Assembly: GCA_006176705.1 (NCBI GenBank)
Contig: QRFJ01004871.1
Location: 1 to 64,000, forward strand
Direction: 5' to 3'
DNA from: Cocos nucifera
Lineage: Eukaryota; Streptophyta; Magnoliopsida; Arecales; Arecaceae
DNA length: 64,000 nt
Positions 12,230-24,400 of this stretch are shown here, piece after piece (the first letter of the stretch is position 1; every line of letters starts with the position of its first letter). A program made the translations under genes and the position numbers. The notes under the pieces were generated by a model. It did no database searches and had not been told where the DNA came from. It saw only the letters and a program-made list of their open reading frames with translations.

Positions 12230-12650
12230 CTGTCGGATTAACTTAAAATGCAAATTTTCTTATGAGATGGTTGTGTACATGACAGATTAAAATATGAGAT
12301 TCTTTGTGCAAAATCGACATGGGATATGTGTTCAGTTTTAAATCCACACGAGATTTGCAAGTGAGGCCTAAACCTTACATAAAAGAATTTTTTTAAAAAA
12401 GTTGCAAATATATAGAAAGCTCTTTACTCTTTGGAAAACCATCACAATTTTTTTAAAAAAGTTGCAAATTCTCTCTTGACACATAATAGAAAGCTATCAC
12501 AAATGCTGCTAAAAGTGCTATTGAACAGTGTTTCATGGGTTTGTTATGTAGATGGACTAGTGAGCAAAAAAAGGTACACATGCATGCACAAACACATATA
12601 TGTATGTATGTATGTACGTATGCGTGTAGATGAAGTATACATACATACAT
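12230..12650 (+). repeat. Upstream-region tandem unit 1, first half
   Basis: Resembles 15540-15620 plus 16150-16330 (shared: ATTAAAATATGAGATTCTTTGTGC, TACTCTTTGGA, AGAAAGCTATCACAAAT, TCATGGGTTTG). It appears to be a duplicate of the region upstream of the germin-like gene, now separated from its second half by a solo LTR. Confidence 0.65.
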
Positions 12651-12653
12651 ATA

Positions 12654-14953
12654 GGTAATACCCAGCCTAAAACCTTACCAGACCAAACTTATGAAAAAAA
12701 TAAATAAAGCATTAAAATTTAAGCTAGCACATGCTCTGCACATGCTGAATTGTGGGCTGAGGAAGTTGGGCATGGACAGAACTCCCAAAGGAGTTCTTTT
12801 CCAATCGAAAGTCCTAAAATCATCCGAAAATCCAATCGAAGTCAATCTCCAATTCTTCCATAGAGGTCTATATAAAGGCCTCAACCTCGCCAGAGATTGG
12901 TCACCATTTGTCATCCATTTTCTTTGTTTACTTCTTGATATACTAGCCGTTAATCTTGGTTTGACTGCCAAAAGTAAGATAAGTACTCATCAAAGACCAG
13001 GTAAATCCTTTCAATCACCTTCCCCTCAATCTTTTTTAGGTTTTAAGCTTGAATCTTTGCCAAATTTTTAGCTAAAAATTTCTTAAAATCTCAATTTTCA
13101 ATTTTCTCCTATTTTTGCATGGCTTTTACTTGATCTTCCAATGTCGTTTGGCCACCGCTAGTCACTGGACCTCGATCGTGGTCATCGCCAGGGCCTACTC
13201 GTCCATCTATAGGTGTTGTCAGCTAGGGGAAGAAGCTTCCTTGGCATCAGGAATAAGGAGATTAGAGGATCCCCTATTCTGTTAAAGAAGAAGAAGAAGA
13301 TGAAAAGGTAGAAGTGACCCCTGTTTCACCATGGAAGGGAGAAAAAAAAAGAAGAAAAAAAGAAGAAAAAAAAAAGAGAGAGAGAGAGTTTCTCTCTCTT
13401 CCCTCTCTCTCAACTCTGAGTTTGATTCCCACCTTTCTCTCTTTAGAAAGTTTACCTTCTCTCTCTAGTTTTTGTCTCTACTTTCTCTCTCTATAGATTT
13501 TCTCTCTCTAAAATTTTTTTTCTCTCTAGATCTTTTTTTATTTATGGATTCCTCTCTCTACAATTACATAATCTAGTAAAAGATTTCTTTCAATGATTCA
13601 GATCTTATCCAAATCATGACTTGGATCGAGATTTTCTTTCTTTGCCCTAATTCTCTATTGAGGCTAAGAATATATATTTTTTAAATTATATAATCAGAGC
13701 TTTCAATGCCATCCAAACATCAGATCTAGAGATTGAGCCATGAGTCGAAAGTTGTAATGTTTGGATCAAATTGATTTAAGGGTATAAGTTTTCTTTTATC
13801 TTTGGATTTATTTTTGTACATATTCATATGCTTAAAAATTAGATTTTATACCAAAAAAATATTTAAAAAATTATTAAAACTTCATAGTACATATCTATGC
13901 ATAAAAAGTAATTTAAAATATTGAATTAAGCATGGTGTCACCTCTGCATGATTACAAAATTTGAAAAGAGATGATTTTTTTATTTTAATATTACATGATT
14001 TTTGAAAAAAAAATTATATATGTTTACCTTTGCATGAATTTTTGAATAAAAATTATTTTATTGCTCTTTTGGAGAATGTGAAAATTTGAGGTGATACTAT
14101 TATAAAATTAAGAATGATTATTTATGAGAATTTGGTTATGGTGAAATTATGAAAAAAAACTCTCTATTAGACTATGATCTAGATCTTGCCAATAGGACTG
14201 ATCATTGGCCACACGTCAGAAACTAGTTTCTTCTGCACCTAGCCAGTCAGAGTTGATCGCTGGCGCACGCTAATGTTATCGTGTATTTATTTTCAATACT
14301 AATCTCTTTGTCTTATCATGGGGCTAATCATAGCCGTGTGAATCAAAGATAGTTTTCTTCTGGACCTAACCAGTGGGACCGATCACTGGTATATGCTAAT
14401 AGATTGAATGTTTTATATTTAGAGCCTAGTCTTTTCTAGACCTTGTCATGGGGCTCATCAGGGCCGTAGTCATCGAAGGTTAAGAGATAATTTTTAAATC
14501 TTAGTGTTATGCATGGCATGTCATAAAAATTAAAATTATATTAGTCCATGCATCTATTAATACAATATTTAGAAAATAATTTTTATTTTTGCTTGATCCC
14601 TCAAAAATATTAGTAATTTACTGAGCCCATAAAGCTCACCCTCTTTTTTTCTATTTTTTTCATATTCAAAAAATTCTATGGGCTTGGGTCCTAGCAGTGA
14701 GGAGCATAGAATCTTAGAAAATATTTACTAGGTTATTTTTGAATAAATATTGATCTTGATTATAATGAAACTTTGGTGAGCTATATTTGAATCAATAAAA
14801 TTAGAGGTTCAGGTTTACTACGACCACTTAAGTTGGATTTGATATGTTTGTATATTGATTAAAAGGCAGTGCTTGCATATTCTTTAGGATATTGCCTTAA
14901 GGAGTGTGCAGCCATCACATTCTTGATCAAAGTGCTGAATTCGGAGCATGACA
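12654..14953 (+). mobile_element. Probable solo LTR of a chromovirus
   Basis: Starts near GGTAATACCCAGCC and ends GGAGCATGACA, the typical start and end of chromovirus LTRs. A TATA box with TCTATATAAAGGC lies at about 12868-12880, a CT-rich tract follows at 13270-13550, and GCCCATAAAGCTCACC near 14623 resembles the R region. Flanks on both sides are ATAC-type microsatellite, which fits insertion into one continuous tract, but exact target duplications are obscured by that repeat. The inverted copy at 61712-62925 keeps only its first half. No internal coding region is present. Confidence 0.6.
13264..13550. repeat. GAA/GA and CT low-complexity tract
   Basis: AAG-rich followed by GAGAGA and CTCTCT runs. 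Mirrored at 61990-62280. Open frames across it are artefacts of composition. Confidence 0.85.
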
Positions 14954-15530
14954 ATACATACATACATAAACACATACATACATACCTACATACATGTATA
15001 TATAAGAGATTATTTATGTTTTTGAGGTATGCAAAATAATAATGTATATAACTTTAGATTCTTTAACCTTGTTAACTTTTCCAATATCAAAATTTTGGCA
15101 AAATCTTTGGTTCTCAGTTTTTTTAATTTTTGGATGTTGTTTTTAATGGAGATATTCCACAACTCCAAACTTCTAGCCTTGGTGTTTGAAATAAGAAATA
15201 AATCATGAAGTATATGTGGAGCCACATGGACCCAACGTGGCTCCACATTGAGTGAAGTGTTTGTGGTTTTGGGTTTTGCTAAGGTGATTATACATTTATA
15301 TATATTATTAAGCAAGCAATGTTGATCTTTTATTTTTTGACCATGTGCTCTAACACCAAGACTCTATCAAACTTTTTAATATGTATGTCTGGGTATGCAC
15401 AATAGACAGTGTCTATCGTGGGCAAGCTGAGTAATTAATTTGCATGAAAACTTCGTGCCTAATCCCATATACTCTTCTATTATGATATTAAAGCATGACT
15501 CTTCTATATATAGACCTTGGTTGTTTGGAT
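14954..15530 (+). promoter_or_regulatory. Duplicate of the germin-like gene promoter without a gene
   Basis: Aligns with 29587-30030 upstream of the germin-like gene: a microsatellite, a CAAAATTTTGG block, GTGCTCTAAC.CCAAGACT near 15348, the TTAAAGCATGAC element near 15489 and a TATA box TCTATATATAG at about 15503-15513. In the real promoter this is followed within about 85 bases by the start codon. Here similarity ends just after the TATA box and the sequence passes into another tandem unit, so no coding region follows. Confidence 0.65.
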
Positions 15531-15534
15531 TAAT

Positions 15535-16451
15535 TTAAAAATTAGATTTTCTTCTAAGATAGTGGTGCATATCACAAAGATTAAAATATGTGACTCTTTG
15601 TGCAAAACTAGGATGTGCAAGTGTTCCTTTCTATGTATATTTAGTACATCGATCTAGTCTAGCATATGAGGAAGATAAATCGGAATTAGATCAAATAGTT
15701 AGAAGGAAATGGTAGAATGAGAAGAGTAGGTACTCCATGCAAGATACTCTTGGACTGAGCCGATGGCTTTTTTCCTTATTTAGATGAAGAATCCTTAAGC
15801 TGAAAAGTGAAAATGAAGTATAAAGCCCTTTGACTACTAATTCTAAGCTATGGAAAGCAGCAAGAACAGTGAACCTTATCCTTTTTAAATGATTTGCCAT
15901 TACCAATCTTGCTTGCTTCTATGGTAATGGCTTTTTCTAAGTAGATCATGCATTCTGATGTGAACCGTATCTATGCTCTCGAAGTGGTAACTGATAAATA
16001 AAATTTCTTTTTAAGCCTAACGAGTAGCTTGCATAAAGTAAGAATAAATAGTAAAATTTTATAAGAATTCTTTATAGTTAATAACGTAGATTTGCAATAA
16101 TTTCTCTAGTAAGGACTGAACTTTAGATCAAAGAAATTCTTTTAAAAAGTTGCTAAGATATAGTAAACTCCTTACTCTTTGGATTCAACAGAGGTCCAAT
16201 GTATAAAATTCCTTGATGATTCTTAGTAGAAAGCTATCACAAATTCCATTAAAGGTGCAACTGAATGGTATATCATGGGTTTGATACATAGGCAGACTGG
16301 GCAGCATAGAAAGGTATGCATTGAGATTGATGTTTATGTGCAAAATGTCATGGTTTCAGAGAGATTATGAAAATCAAACACTTCAAAATCTATTTTGAAA
16401 GGGATTATTTATGCTTTTATAGTATGTAAAATAATATAAATATATGTATGT
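15535..16451 (+). repeat. Upstream-region tandem unit 2, first half
   Basis: Diverged copy of 12230-12650 with an insertion or divergent stretch at about 15620-16110. Ends in ATATATGTATGT, where element A is inserted. Its continuation is the sequence after the 3' LTR of A (29444 onward). The last 120 bases are repeated inverted at 61566-61711. Confidence 0.65.
16447..16451 (+). repeat. Target site duplication of element A, left
   Basis: TATGT directly before the TGTTAGGGGC start of A; identical to 29444-29448. Confidence 0.88.
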
Positions 16452-17922
16452 TGTTAGGGGCAAACCCTCGCCTGCCGAAGTCTGATAGGATGCCAAGTCT
16501 TGGGGTGACCTTGTCCGGCGGCGATAACCATGGCTAACTTCGGCCAGTAAGAAATTCCTGCTTAGCGCCAAGATCGCAGATCTCCGACTTGGACTTGTTG
16601 GCTGACCTTCCGTGTTTCGATGGTCAACATTCTCAGACAACTTCCGGAATCTACAAGATCTTATAGATTTCATCTGGATGATAGCTTGTGGTGATGGCAG
16701 TCTTTTAAGCAATCAAGTGTTCGAACCCGACATAACCTGGCTTGACGATAGAGCCTCTCCCTGGACGAACTTCGGCAACCTATGAAGAGTAAAGAATCTC
16801 TAAATTCTTGTATCGAGAATTTTGAATATGCAGGCAAAAGGGATCCTATCCCCCTTATTAGCCCTTCACACGACCCCGAGAACGGCTGAGCTTCAAAGAA
16901 ATGGATGAGTTGTAAGAGCATCCTAATTATCCACCCCTTGCGACCATCGATTCGAGTTCTCTCATCAGCCGAACTCCTCTCAATTACCAGAGAGCCAACC
17001 TAGAAGTCGAATTTCCTTCGGCCTTCAGTCTACCGGACTCTTCCAGCATACACCTACTAGACTTCTCCATTCTCCATTCTCCAGTCTCCTTTCAGATGAT
17101 CTCCTCCAGTCGCACCCCTTTCGAACGATCTCCCTCAGTCGCATCCCTTCTGGACGATCTTTTTCAGTTGCACCTATTCTAGATGATCTCCTCCTAGTCG
17201 CATTTCCATCAGATGATTTTCTCTAGCTAAACTCATTATAAACGAATTTTTTTCTGATCAATAGACGAACTCCTTCCAGTCATTCAAGTAAAAGCTCCTT
17301 CCAGTCGTCCAAGCAGGCTCCTTACAGTCGAACTTCTTTTTCAGTTCGCCCAATCATCCAAGCAGGCTCCCTCCAGATGAATTTCTTACTATCATCCAGA
17401 AGGACCTCATCCTCTATGCGAGATTCAGCTCCTAGCTCAAGGCAAACTGATCATTATGTGGATAACCTCGAAGAAGTCTAAACTTCTTCAAAACTATTAT
17501 GGTATGAATCTCTTCATTGCCGATAGGTGCTCCAGTCGAGCTCCAAGCATTGCTCTTCAACAGGCTGGCACGTCGCATCAACGGACACTATCCTCCATAA
17601 CAAACTCCATATGATCCCGAATGGCCCACTACCAGGTAGCTACGGCTAGTCACCATCAGTTTGTTACAAGCTCCATCTATAAAAAAAATCCTTTAGATAT
17701 ATTTTCTCTAAGCTCTCATTCTCCTTCTCATTACTCTGCTCCTCAATTTTTTGAGCACTCTCTATTTCTATTGGCTAGAAGAGCTGACTTGATCGTCGGA
17801 GGATCCTACCGGAGCCACCACCCCTGACTCCAAGATGAAACTTTATTTTGTAGGTCACCGATGGCGACCTCTTCTTTTCCAACTCCAGTCCGATCCAGCA
17901 TCAATTAGATTCTGCACCAACA
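16452..17922 (+). mobile_element. Element A 5' LTR
   Basis: 1471 bp, TG...CA ends. A TATA-like box CTATAAAAAAAATCC is at about 17678-17692. U3 carries short sub-repeats at 17080-17390 built on GATGATCTCCTCCAGTCGCA and on CTCCTTCCAGTCG..CAAGCAGG. The 3' LTR is 71 bp shorter. Confidence 0.88.
17080..17395. repeat. Short sub-repeats inside the LTR U3
   Basis: About eight imperfect units of 30-37 bp, first of GACGATCTCC..CAGTCGCA type, then of CTCCTTCCAGTCGCCCAAG type. The same arrays are at 28660-28930 (3' LTR) and 60670-60960 (A'). Confidence 0.7.
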
Positions 17923-17945
17923 GGATTGGCGCTAGAGGAAAGGGC
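17923..17945 (+). promoter_or_regulatory. Presumed primer binding site of element A
   Basis: GGATTGGCGCTAGAGGAAAG directly follows the LTR; the same sequence follows the LTR of A' and a variant (GATTGGTGCTAGAGAAAGG) follows that of C. Position and conservation argue for the tRNA primer site. I could not match it to a specific tRNA. Confidence 0.5.
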
Positions 17946-18047
17946 ACACGAGCCCTTATTCTAAAAGAAGTGCTCAGTCAAATTTGTCTGCTCTTTTCTT
18001 TTAATCTCTCAAGATCCATCTCCGTTTGATCTTTTTCAATCTCAAGA

Positions 18048-19640
18048 ATGCCTCCAAAGAAGATGACCACTTGGAGATCCACCATCTCTACCATCAGATC
18101 TGAGCCAAATCTACCTGCTTCAACACCATCACCGGCACTGCAACCTCCTCCACCGATGATAATGGTGGATCTAGAGCAGTTCAACCTACTGGTGCAGTAG
18201 GTTCGGAGCCTCACCGAAATGGTGCAGACCATGCAGCAACCTTCAGTGGCAGTTCGATCGAAAAAAACCCTCCATCGGGAAATGTCAAGGAGCCAGTCCC
18301 AAGGAGGCATACTTAGGTCAGAAGATCCATCGCCTCCGAAAAGAAAAAGCAGAGAGCAAGAGAGCCCTTATTCCGATCATGATTCTTCTCCAGAGGAAAA
18401 CCTTCTCCATCTATAGCCAAAAATCCTCCAAGATCCACGATCGAGATCAGGCCCTCGATCGAAAACTTCAAGAAATGGATCGATGGATTGAGGAGCTCCG
18501 CCATGCTGCCCTAGCTAACCACAACAACATCTACACTGATCCTCCTTTTTCCTAGAGAATCATGCAGGAGTCGATCCCTACCGAACTTCAAGCTCCCTCA
18601 ACTCGAGAGCTACGATGGGACCACTGATCCGATCGACTATCTGAAGGCCTTTCAGATCATGATGCTGCTCCATGATGTGCCTAGATGCCATTTTATACCG
18701 AGCTTTTCCATCCACTCTAAAGGAAGCAGTGAGAAATTGGTACTCGATGCTGAAGCTGGGTATGATCTTTTTCTTCGACTAAATGAGCTACTAGTTTGTG
18801 GCATATTTTGTCAATAGCCGACGTCCAAGGTGAGGCTCCGAACTTCCTCATTAACATTCAAGCAGCAAGAAGGAGAGTCCATCCGAGCTTATGTTAACCA
18901 CTTCAATGCCGCTGCACTGAAGGTCCTAAAATTTGGATCAATCCATTACCATGGCCATCTAAAGGACGATCCTTCAGAAGAATGATTAATTATTCTTCTT
19001 AAAAAAAAGTATCCTAAAAATTTTACTGATCTACTAGCTCGGGCTAAAGGCTATGCCCGAGCTGAAGAAGCCTTCAAACTAAAGGACGAGAAAGCCATAA
19101 GGGATTAGCAGAGGCGGGTGAGTCTAGTAAGCCCATGATTGAAGAGAAGTCGAATGAAGTTCGACCGTACTCTCGACTCCTCCTAAGTGCAAGCAAGCCC
19201 GAACTCCTTCTCGAGCTCACCGTCAAAGATAGTCCTTGACAGAAGGGCACGAAGGAGCTCTCCTCCCAGAAGGTTCTACAACTATGCTCTCCTCAATGCT
19301 CCAAAAACTCAAGTACTAATAGAGATCAAAGACCAGCTGCCAAGACTAGAGAGGATGCACACTCATCCTGGATAAGCATAATCCAAATAAGTACTGCCTC
19401 TATCATCATGACCATAATGGTCACGATATAGAAGAATGCATCCAGCTCCAAGATGAGATCGAGGAGCTCATTAGACGAGGTCGGCTTGGCCGATTCCTGC
19501 AACATCGGCTTGTGACAAGAGAAGATCGATCGAGGCACTACCACAACTAGAACCACCAAGGAGGAAGGAGCAGCAAGAAGATCGACTACCTCTCAGCATC
19601 ATCAATACCATCTTTGAGGGGCTTTGGATAGGACGAAGCC
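18048..19640 (+). pseudogene. Element A gag (broken)
   Basis: Starts MPPKKMTTWRS; a proline-rich stretch and VDLEQFNLLVQ follow. An in-frame stop (TAG near 18198) replaces the Gln codon that is intact in copy A'. The capsid-like domain spans roughly 18590-18960, with a conserved ..ESIRAYVNHFNAA segment. A His/Cys motif (CLYHHDHGHDIEEC) followed by LQDEIEELIRRGRL lies at about 19393-19480, as in gag proteins of many plant gypsy elements. Several frame changes split it. It would form the particle that packages the element RNA; this copy cannot make a full protein. Confidence 0.75.
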
Positions 19641-19719
19641 AGTGGATCTGAGGGGTCGGCTAAAAGGATGGAGGACTCAGGAATCCATCTACTTTCACTG
19701 AAGAAGATGCTCAAGAGGA

Positions 19720-20100
19720 TTTAATTTTCATATAACAATGATATGGTTGTAGTTTCTTTAAACATTACAGACTATGATGTATGCCATATTCTTATTGATA
19801 ATAGAAAGCTCTACTGATGTCTTATTTTATGATACTTTCTCTAAAATGTCTATACCTAATAACCGACTCGGACCAATGAATTCTCCATTGGTCGGCTTCA
19901 TTGGTGATGCGGTGCCAATTGAAGGTGTGATAACTTTAATTATGGCTACAGGATGATATCCGAGATAGTCCAGGGTGCAAGTAGATTTTTTGATAGTAAG
20001 AGCTCCATCTGCTTATAATGCAATTCTTGGCCGATCTGGCCTAAATACGCTTCAGGCAGTAGTGTCAACCTACTATTTAAAGATGAAAGTTTTCCAATAA
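19720..20100 (+). pseudogene. Element A protease region (broken)
   Basis: Frames across this stretch give DYDVCHILID and SKMSIPNNRLGPMNSPLVGF followed by GVITLIMATG, then a segment ending in a Leu-rich ARSGLNT-like run. These resemble the retroviral-type aspartic protease of gypsy polyproteins. The catalytic Asp-Ser/Thr-Gly is not readable because of stops and frame changes. Continuous with the reverse transcriptase downstream. Confidence 0.6.
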
Positions 20101-21140
20101 ATTATGGGATCGAAGAAGTTAGGGGAGACCAAGCTTTGGCGAGACATTGCTACTCAATTGCCTTGCAAAGAGATGAGCAGTCTGACCCTTGCCCAGTTGA
20201 TGGGTTGGATGTCCGGGAATGATCTTATAGAAGAACGGAGAGAACCCATGGAAGATCTTGTCTCCATCCCTTTGGATGATGGAAACAAAGACCATACTAT
20301 ACAGATTGGCTCTAATCTGAAAGAGGAGATACGAGAATAGCTCATCAAGTTCCTATGGAGAAATATGGATGTTTTTGCTTGGATCCCTGCAGACATGCTA
20401 GGAATTAATGCCAAAGTCATGGAACACCGTCTGACTGTTGATCCCAAATATTGGCCAGTGAAAGAAAAGGTGCACAGCCATGCCCTAGAGAGACTAAAGG
20501 CAATTGCAGAAGAAGTCGACAAGCTCCTCAAGATTGGATTCATCCGAGAAGTCTCCTATCTGAACTGGATCTCTAATATGGTCCTTGTCAAGAAGGTGAA
20601 TGGCAAGTGGAGGATGTGCATAGACTTCAAGAAGTTGAACAAGACCTATCCGAAAGATAGTTATCCCTTATCCAGAATTGATCAACTGGTGGATGCGACC
20701 TCGGGCATGAGCTCCTCACCTTCATGGATGCCTTCTTCGGCTACAACCAAATTCGGATGGCACCAGAGGATGAGGAGAAAATCACTTTTATTACTGACCG
20801 TGGTCTTTATTGTTATAAGATTATGCCCTTTGGGCTCAAAGATGCAGGAGCAATATATCAGTGCCTCATGAATAAGATCTTCAAGGAGCAGATCGACTGC
20901 AACATGAAGATTTATGTAGATGACATGCTTGTCAAGAGCAAAACTTTGATAAATCATATAACTAATCTCGAGGAGACCTTCGACATCCTCTAGAAGTATA
21001 AGATGAAGCTGAATCTAACCAAGTTTGCTTTCGGTGTGACCTCAGGAAAGTTCTTGGGGTTTATGGTGTCAAGATGTGGGATTGAGGCTAATCCAAAGAA
21101 AATTCAGGCTATCCAAGAGATGACTGTTCCAAAGTCAATA
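20101..21140 (+). pseudogene. Element A reverse transcriptase (frameshifted)
   Basis: Clear gypsy reverse transcriptase: FAWIPADMLGI and the WRMCIDFKKLNK motif near 20608-20645, FFGYNQIRMAP near 20730, FGLKDAGAIYQ near 20832, and the catalytic YVDD at 20913-20924, followed by KFLGFMVS.RGI near 21050. A one-base deletion near 20710 separates the fingers from the palm, and an in-frame TAG sits at 20338-20340. Both lesions also occur in A', so they predate the duplication. This enzyme would copy the element RNA into DNA; it cannot do so here. Confidence 0.88.
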
Positions 21141-21640
21141 AAAAAAGTTCAGTGCTTAACGAGGAAAGGTAGCAGCTTCTGAATCGCTTTATCTCGAAGT
21201 CGGTCGAATGGTTGTATGTCCTTCTTTCGAAGTTTCTCAAGCAACCAAAGAACCAGCTATCTACATCCTAGACCGCTAGAGTGTCAGCAAGTCTCTACAT
21301 TCGAAAGAAACTAGGTACACACTAACTTAGCTACCTCGGCTCACCTCTCAATCTATTGTTTTCAGCCTCGATCATAAATTAAAGCAAATACCTTATGGAA
21401 CTATCTAGGGAGTGAGAACTATTTCTATCAACCTCCCTGGCCCTCGTGGATGGCTCTCCCATCCTAGATGCGAGCGATCCTATACCTATCTGATAGCAAG
21501 ATTCTAGCAAGTCCAAAGATAGACAAGTTAGACAGTTAAAGTCGAGAGAAAATATGATAAAGTATCTCGAGAAAGTGAAGAATTTGACTCTGATCTTCAA
21601 AAATTTCTAGCATTCGATAGATTTTCAAGAGTAGAAAATA
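21141..21640 (+). pseudogene. Element A RNase H regions (heavily decayed)
   Basis: Only fragments remain of what is readable in A' at 55933-57054, such as NRFISKSVEW near 21185 and EKMIKYLEKVKNL-like codons near 21550. Much sequence between them has been lost or scrambled compared with the copy. Confidence 0.6.
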
Positions 21641-22990
21641 TCAGAGCCAAACTTCTCTCTAAATTGGCCACACTGGCTCCTAGTCGAACTACCTAAGAAA
21701 GTCTTCTTCGAAGTCCTAAAATGTTCGAGTTTGGAAGAACCACAGTCTATGATGTAGGTTGAGCATGAGCCGAGCTGGATTGATCCACTGGTCACTTACC
21801 TCAAAGATGGAGTCCTACCTCATGATCCAAAAGAAGCTCAAAAATTAAGAAATCAGACCTTCCGGTATGTTCTCTATGAAGGCAAATTATACAAAAGGTC
21901 GTATTCACTACTACTCTTAAAATATCTCCGACCTTTCGAAGCCGACTTTGCATTATGAAAAGTACATGAAGAAATCTACGGAGAGTCATTTAGGAGCTTG
22001 ATCTTTATCTCACTTAAGCTGCTTCGGACAAGGTTATTACTGGTCGACCTTATATCGGGATTCTCTAGACTAAGTTAGAAAGTGTGACCATTGTTCAGAG
22101 AAATGCTAGTATTCAAAGACAGCCAGCCTCCGAGCTTACCCCCTTGAGTGCCCCTTGGCCATTTGCACAATGGGGATGGATATACTCGACCCTTCCTAAT
22201 GGCATTCGAACAACGAAAGTTTCTTTTGGTTACAATTGACTACTTTACCAAATAAATCAAGGCTGAACCCCTGGCTAAAATTACTGAAGCCAAAGTATAG
22301 GACTTCATCTGGAAGTCTATTATTTATATATTTGGCTTACCTCGGACCCTCATAATAGATAATGGATGGTAGTTCACTGGAGCAAAATTTATCAAGTTCT
22401 ATGAAGATCTGAACATATCTCATAATTTTACATTCAGTAGCTCATCCACAGGCAAACGGACGAGGTCGAGGTAACCAACAGAATTCCTGCTGTATGGAAA
22501 TCAAAGCAAGACTTGAGAAGGCTAAAGAGACTTGGATAGATGAACTCTATCATGTACTCTGGGCATACCGAACTATCCAAAGATTGCCAACTAGGGAGAC
22601 TCCATTCATCTTGGCCTTCGGGATGATGGAAGTTGTCATCCCAATAGAGCTTAAACTTTCCGTCAATCAGCATGAGTTGTGGCATTTAATGAGTAGCAGA
22701 ACTCACAAGATCTTAGGACTAACCTTGACTTGTTGGAAGAAAAAAGGAAAGAAGCTCGAGTTCGGATGGTGGCTTACAAGTAGAAAGTAGCTCGCTACTA
22801 CAACTCAAGGGTCAGAGGCAAAGTATTCAAAGTGGGAGACCTGGTACTTCGATGAGTGCTATTTCTCGCAATCTCAGAACCAAGAAAAGCTCGCTCCTAA
22901 ATTGGGAAGGCCCGTATGAAGTCAAGGAGGTTCGTTTCCGATCTAGAACTTATTACTTGAAGGAGCTCGGAGGAACAACACTCCCGCGAC
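21641..22990 (+). pseudogene. Element A integrase (broken)
   Basis: Pieces in different frames: a zinc-binding N-terminal region (LYEGKLYKRS near 21870, then KCDHC near 22085), a catalytic core start (MDILDP near 22176), TLIIDNGW near 22350, HPQANG and VEVTN near 22445-22478, ELYHVLWAYRT near 22536, and a C-terminal GPYEV.EV segment near 22910 ending LKELGGT. The order fits a DDE integrase of gypsy elements, which would insert the DNA copy. Stops and frame changes run throughout. Confidence 0.78.
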
Positions 22991-23105
22991 CCTAAAATTT
23001 AGAGAATTTATGGATGTATTATCAGTAATTTTACTTTAATAAAATTTCTCTTTTTTCAATGTCTCTATCTTTTGGTATGCAAAATTATATAATGACAGGA
23101 AACAA
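22991..23105 (+). other. Post-integrase leader of the tandem array
   Basis: Short AT-rich stretch with TTACTTTAATAAAATTTCTC and GCAAAATTATATAATGACAG. The same block follows the integrase in A' and, in modified form, precedes the N gap in element C, where it marks homology. Confidence 0.7.
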
Positions 23106-24120
23106 CTCAACTGAACTTCGTTCTTAAATGAAGATGAAGACCCCATTATCTAAGATGGGATGAGTGGAGAGGTCCTTCCGATCCAACGGTCCTTCTATGC
23201 CTCTATTGTCCTATTAGGAAATAGGAGGAGAACCTTCATCCTAACTTGAGCAAGACGAAGACCCATTGTCTAAGATGGAAAGAGAGAAGAGGCCCTTCCA
23301 ATGGTTCTTCTGTGCCCCTACTATCCTGTTCGTCCTTCTATGCTCCTACTATCCTATTAGGAATAGGAGGAGAACCTTATCCTAACTTGAGCAAGATGAA
23401 GATTCCCTATTGCCTAAGATGGGATGAGGAGAGAGGCCCTACCAATGGCTCCTTCTATGCTCCTACCGTCCTGTTAGGAATAGGAGGAAGAACCTTCATC
23501 CTAACTTGAGCAAGATGAAGATCTCATTGTCTAAGATGGGATGAGGAGAGAGGCCCTTCCAATGATCCTTCTATACCCCTACTGTCCTATTAGGAATAGG
23601 AGGAGAATCTCATCCTAACTTGAGCAAGATGAAGACCCCATTGTCTAAGATGAGATGAGGAAAGAGGCCCTTCCAACGGCCCTTCTGTGCCCCTACTGTC
23701 CTTGTTAGGAATAGGAAGAAAAATCTCATCCTAACTTGAGCAAGACGAAGACCCCAATGTCTAAGATGGGATGAGGGGAGAGGTCCTACCAATGATCCTT
23801 CTATGCCCCTACCATCCTGTTTGGAATAGGAGGAGAACCTCATCCTAACTTGAGTAAGACGAAGATCCCATTGTCTAAGATGGGATGAGGAGAAAGGCCC
23901 TTCCTAATGGCTCTTTTGTGCCCTCTACCATCCTATTAGGAACAGGAGGAGAATCCCGTTCTAACTTGAGCAAGGCGAAGACCCCATTGTCTAAGATGGG
24001 ATGAGGGAAAGAGGCCCTTTTAGCAGTCCTTTCTGTGCCCCTACCATCCTGTTAGAAATAGGAGGAGAACCCCATCCTAACATAAGCGGAATACTAACCA
24101 TATCAAGAAATAAGAGAAGA
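23106..24120. repeat. 115-bp tandem array of element A, about 8 units
   Basis: TAAGATGG recurs at 23151, 23271, 23415, 23532, 23646, 23762, 23876 and 23992 (spacing 114-120, one of 144). Each unit holds TTAGGAATAGGAGGAGAACC, CATCCTAACTTGAGCAAGA and GAGAGAGGCCCTTCCAATGG. No conserved reading frame. It lies between integrase and the antisense gene. Confidence 0.9.
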
Positions 24121-24400
24121 ACCTCATCCTGACACTGAAGATGGGAGAAAGACCTCATCCTGACATGAATAAGGACCTTCCGATTGCCTAAGATAGGAGA
24201 AAGATCTCATCCTGAGGGGGGAACAGAGTAAAGACCGACCCCGTCAAAAAAAAAAATAGAGCTATCAATAGATATTCGATTCACATAGGATGAAAATGAG
24301 GAAAGATATTATTTTGTTAAAGTCAAAGTCAAGTACAAAATAAAAGGCCTGTAAGATCAGTTATAAAAGAAAGAAAGAAAAAAGTCGAAGATCTAAGAGG
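24121..24400. other. Spacer with degenerate array units
   Basis: A few broken copies of the array unit (AGGAGAA.GACCTCATCCTGACA), then an A-rich stretch before the end of the antisense gene. Confidence 0.5.

Larger units (their letters stand above)
11561..13850 (+). repeat. Inverted segmental duplication, left arm, outer block
   Basis: Reverse complement of 61712-64000 at high identity. Both carry the same simple repeats (TATG at 12600-12625 and 62925-62945; GA/CT at 13270-13550 and 61990-62280) and the same TATA-containing LTR block. Small indels only. Confidence 0.88.

Noticed and set aside
12431..13071. Two open frames repeated inverted at 62630-63142
   Set aside because: They look conserved because of the inverted duplication. 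One is microsatellite-derived and the other lies inside the solo LTR around its TATA box.
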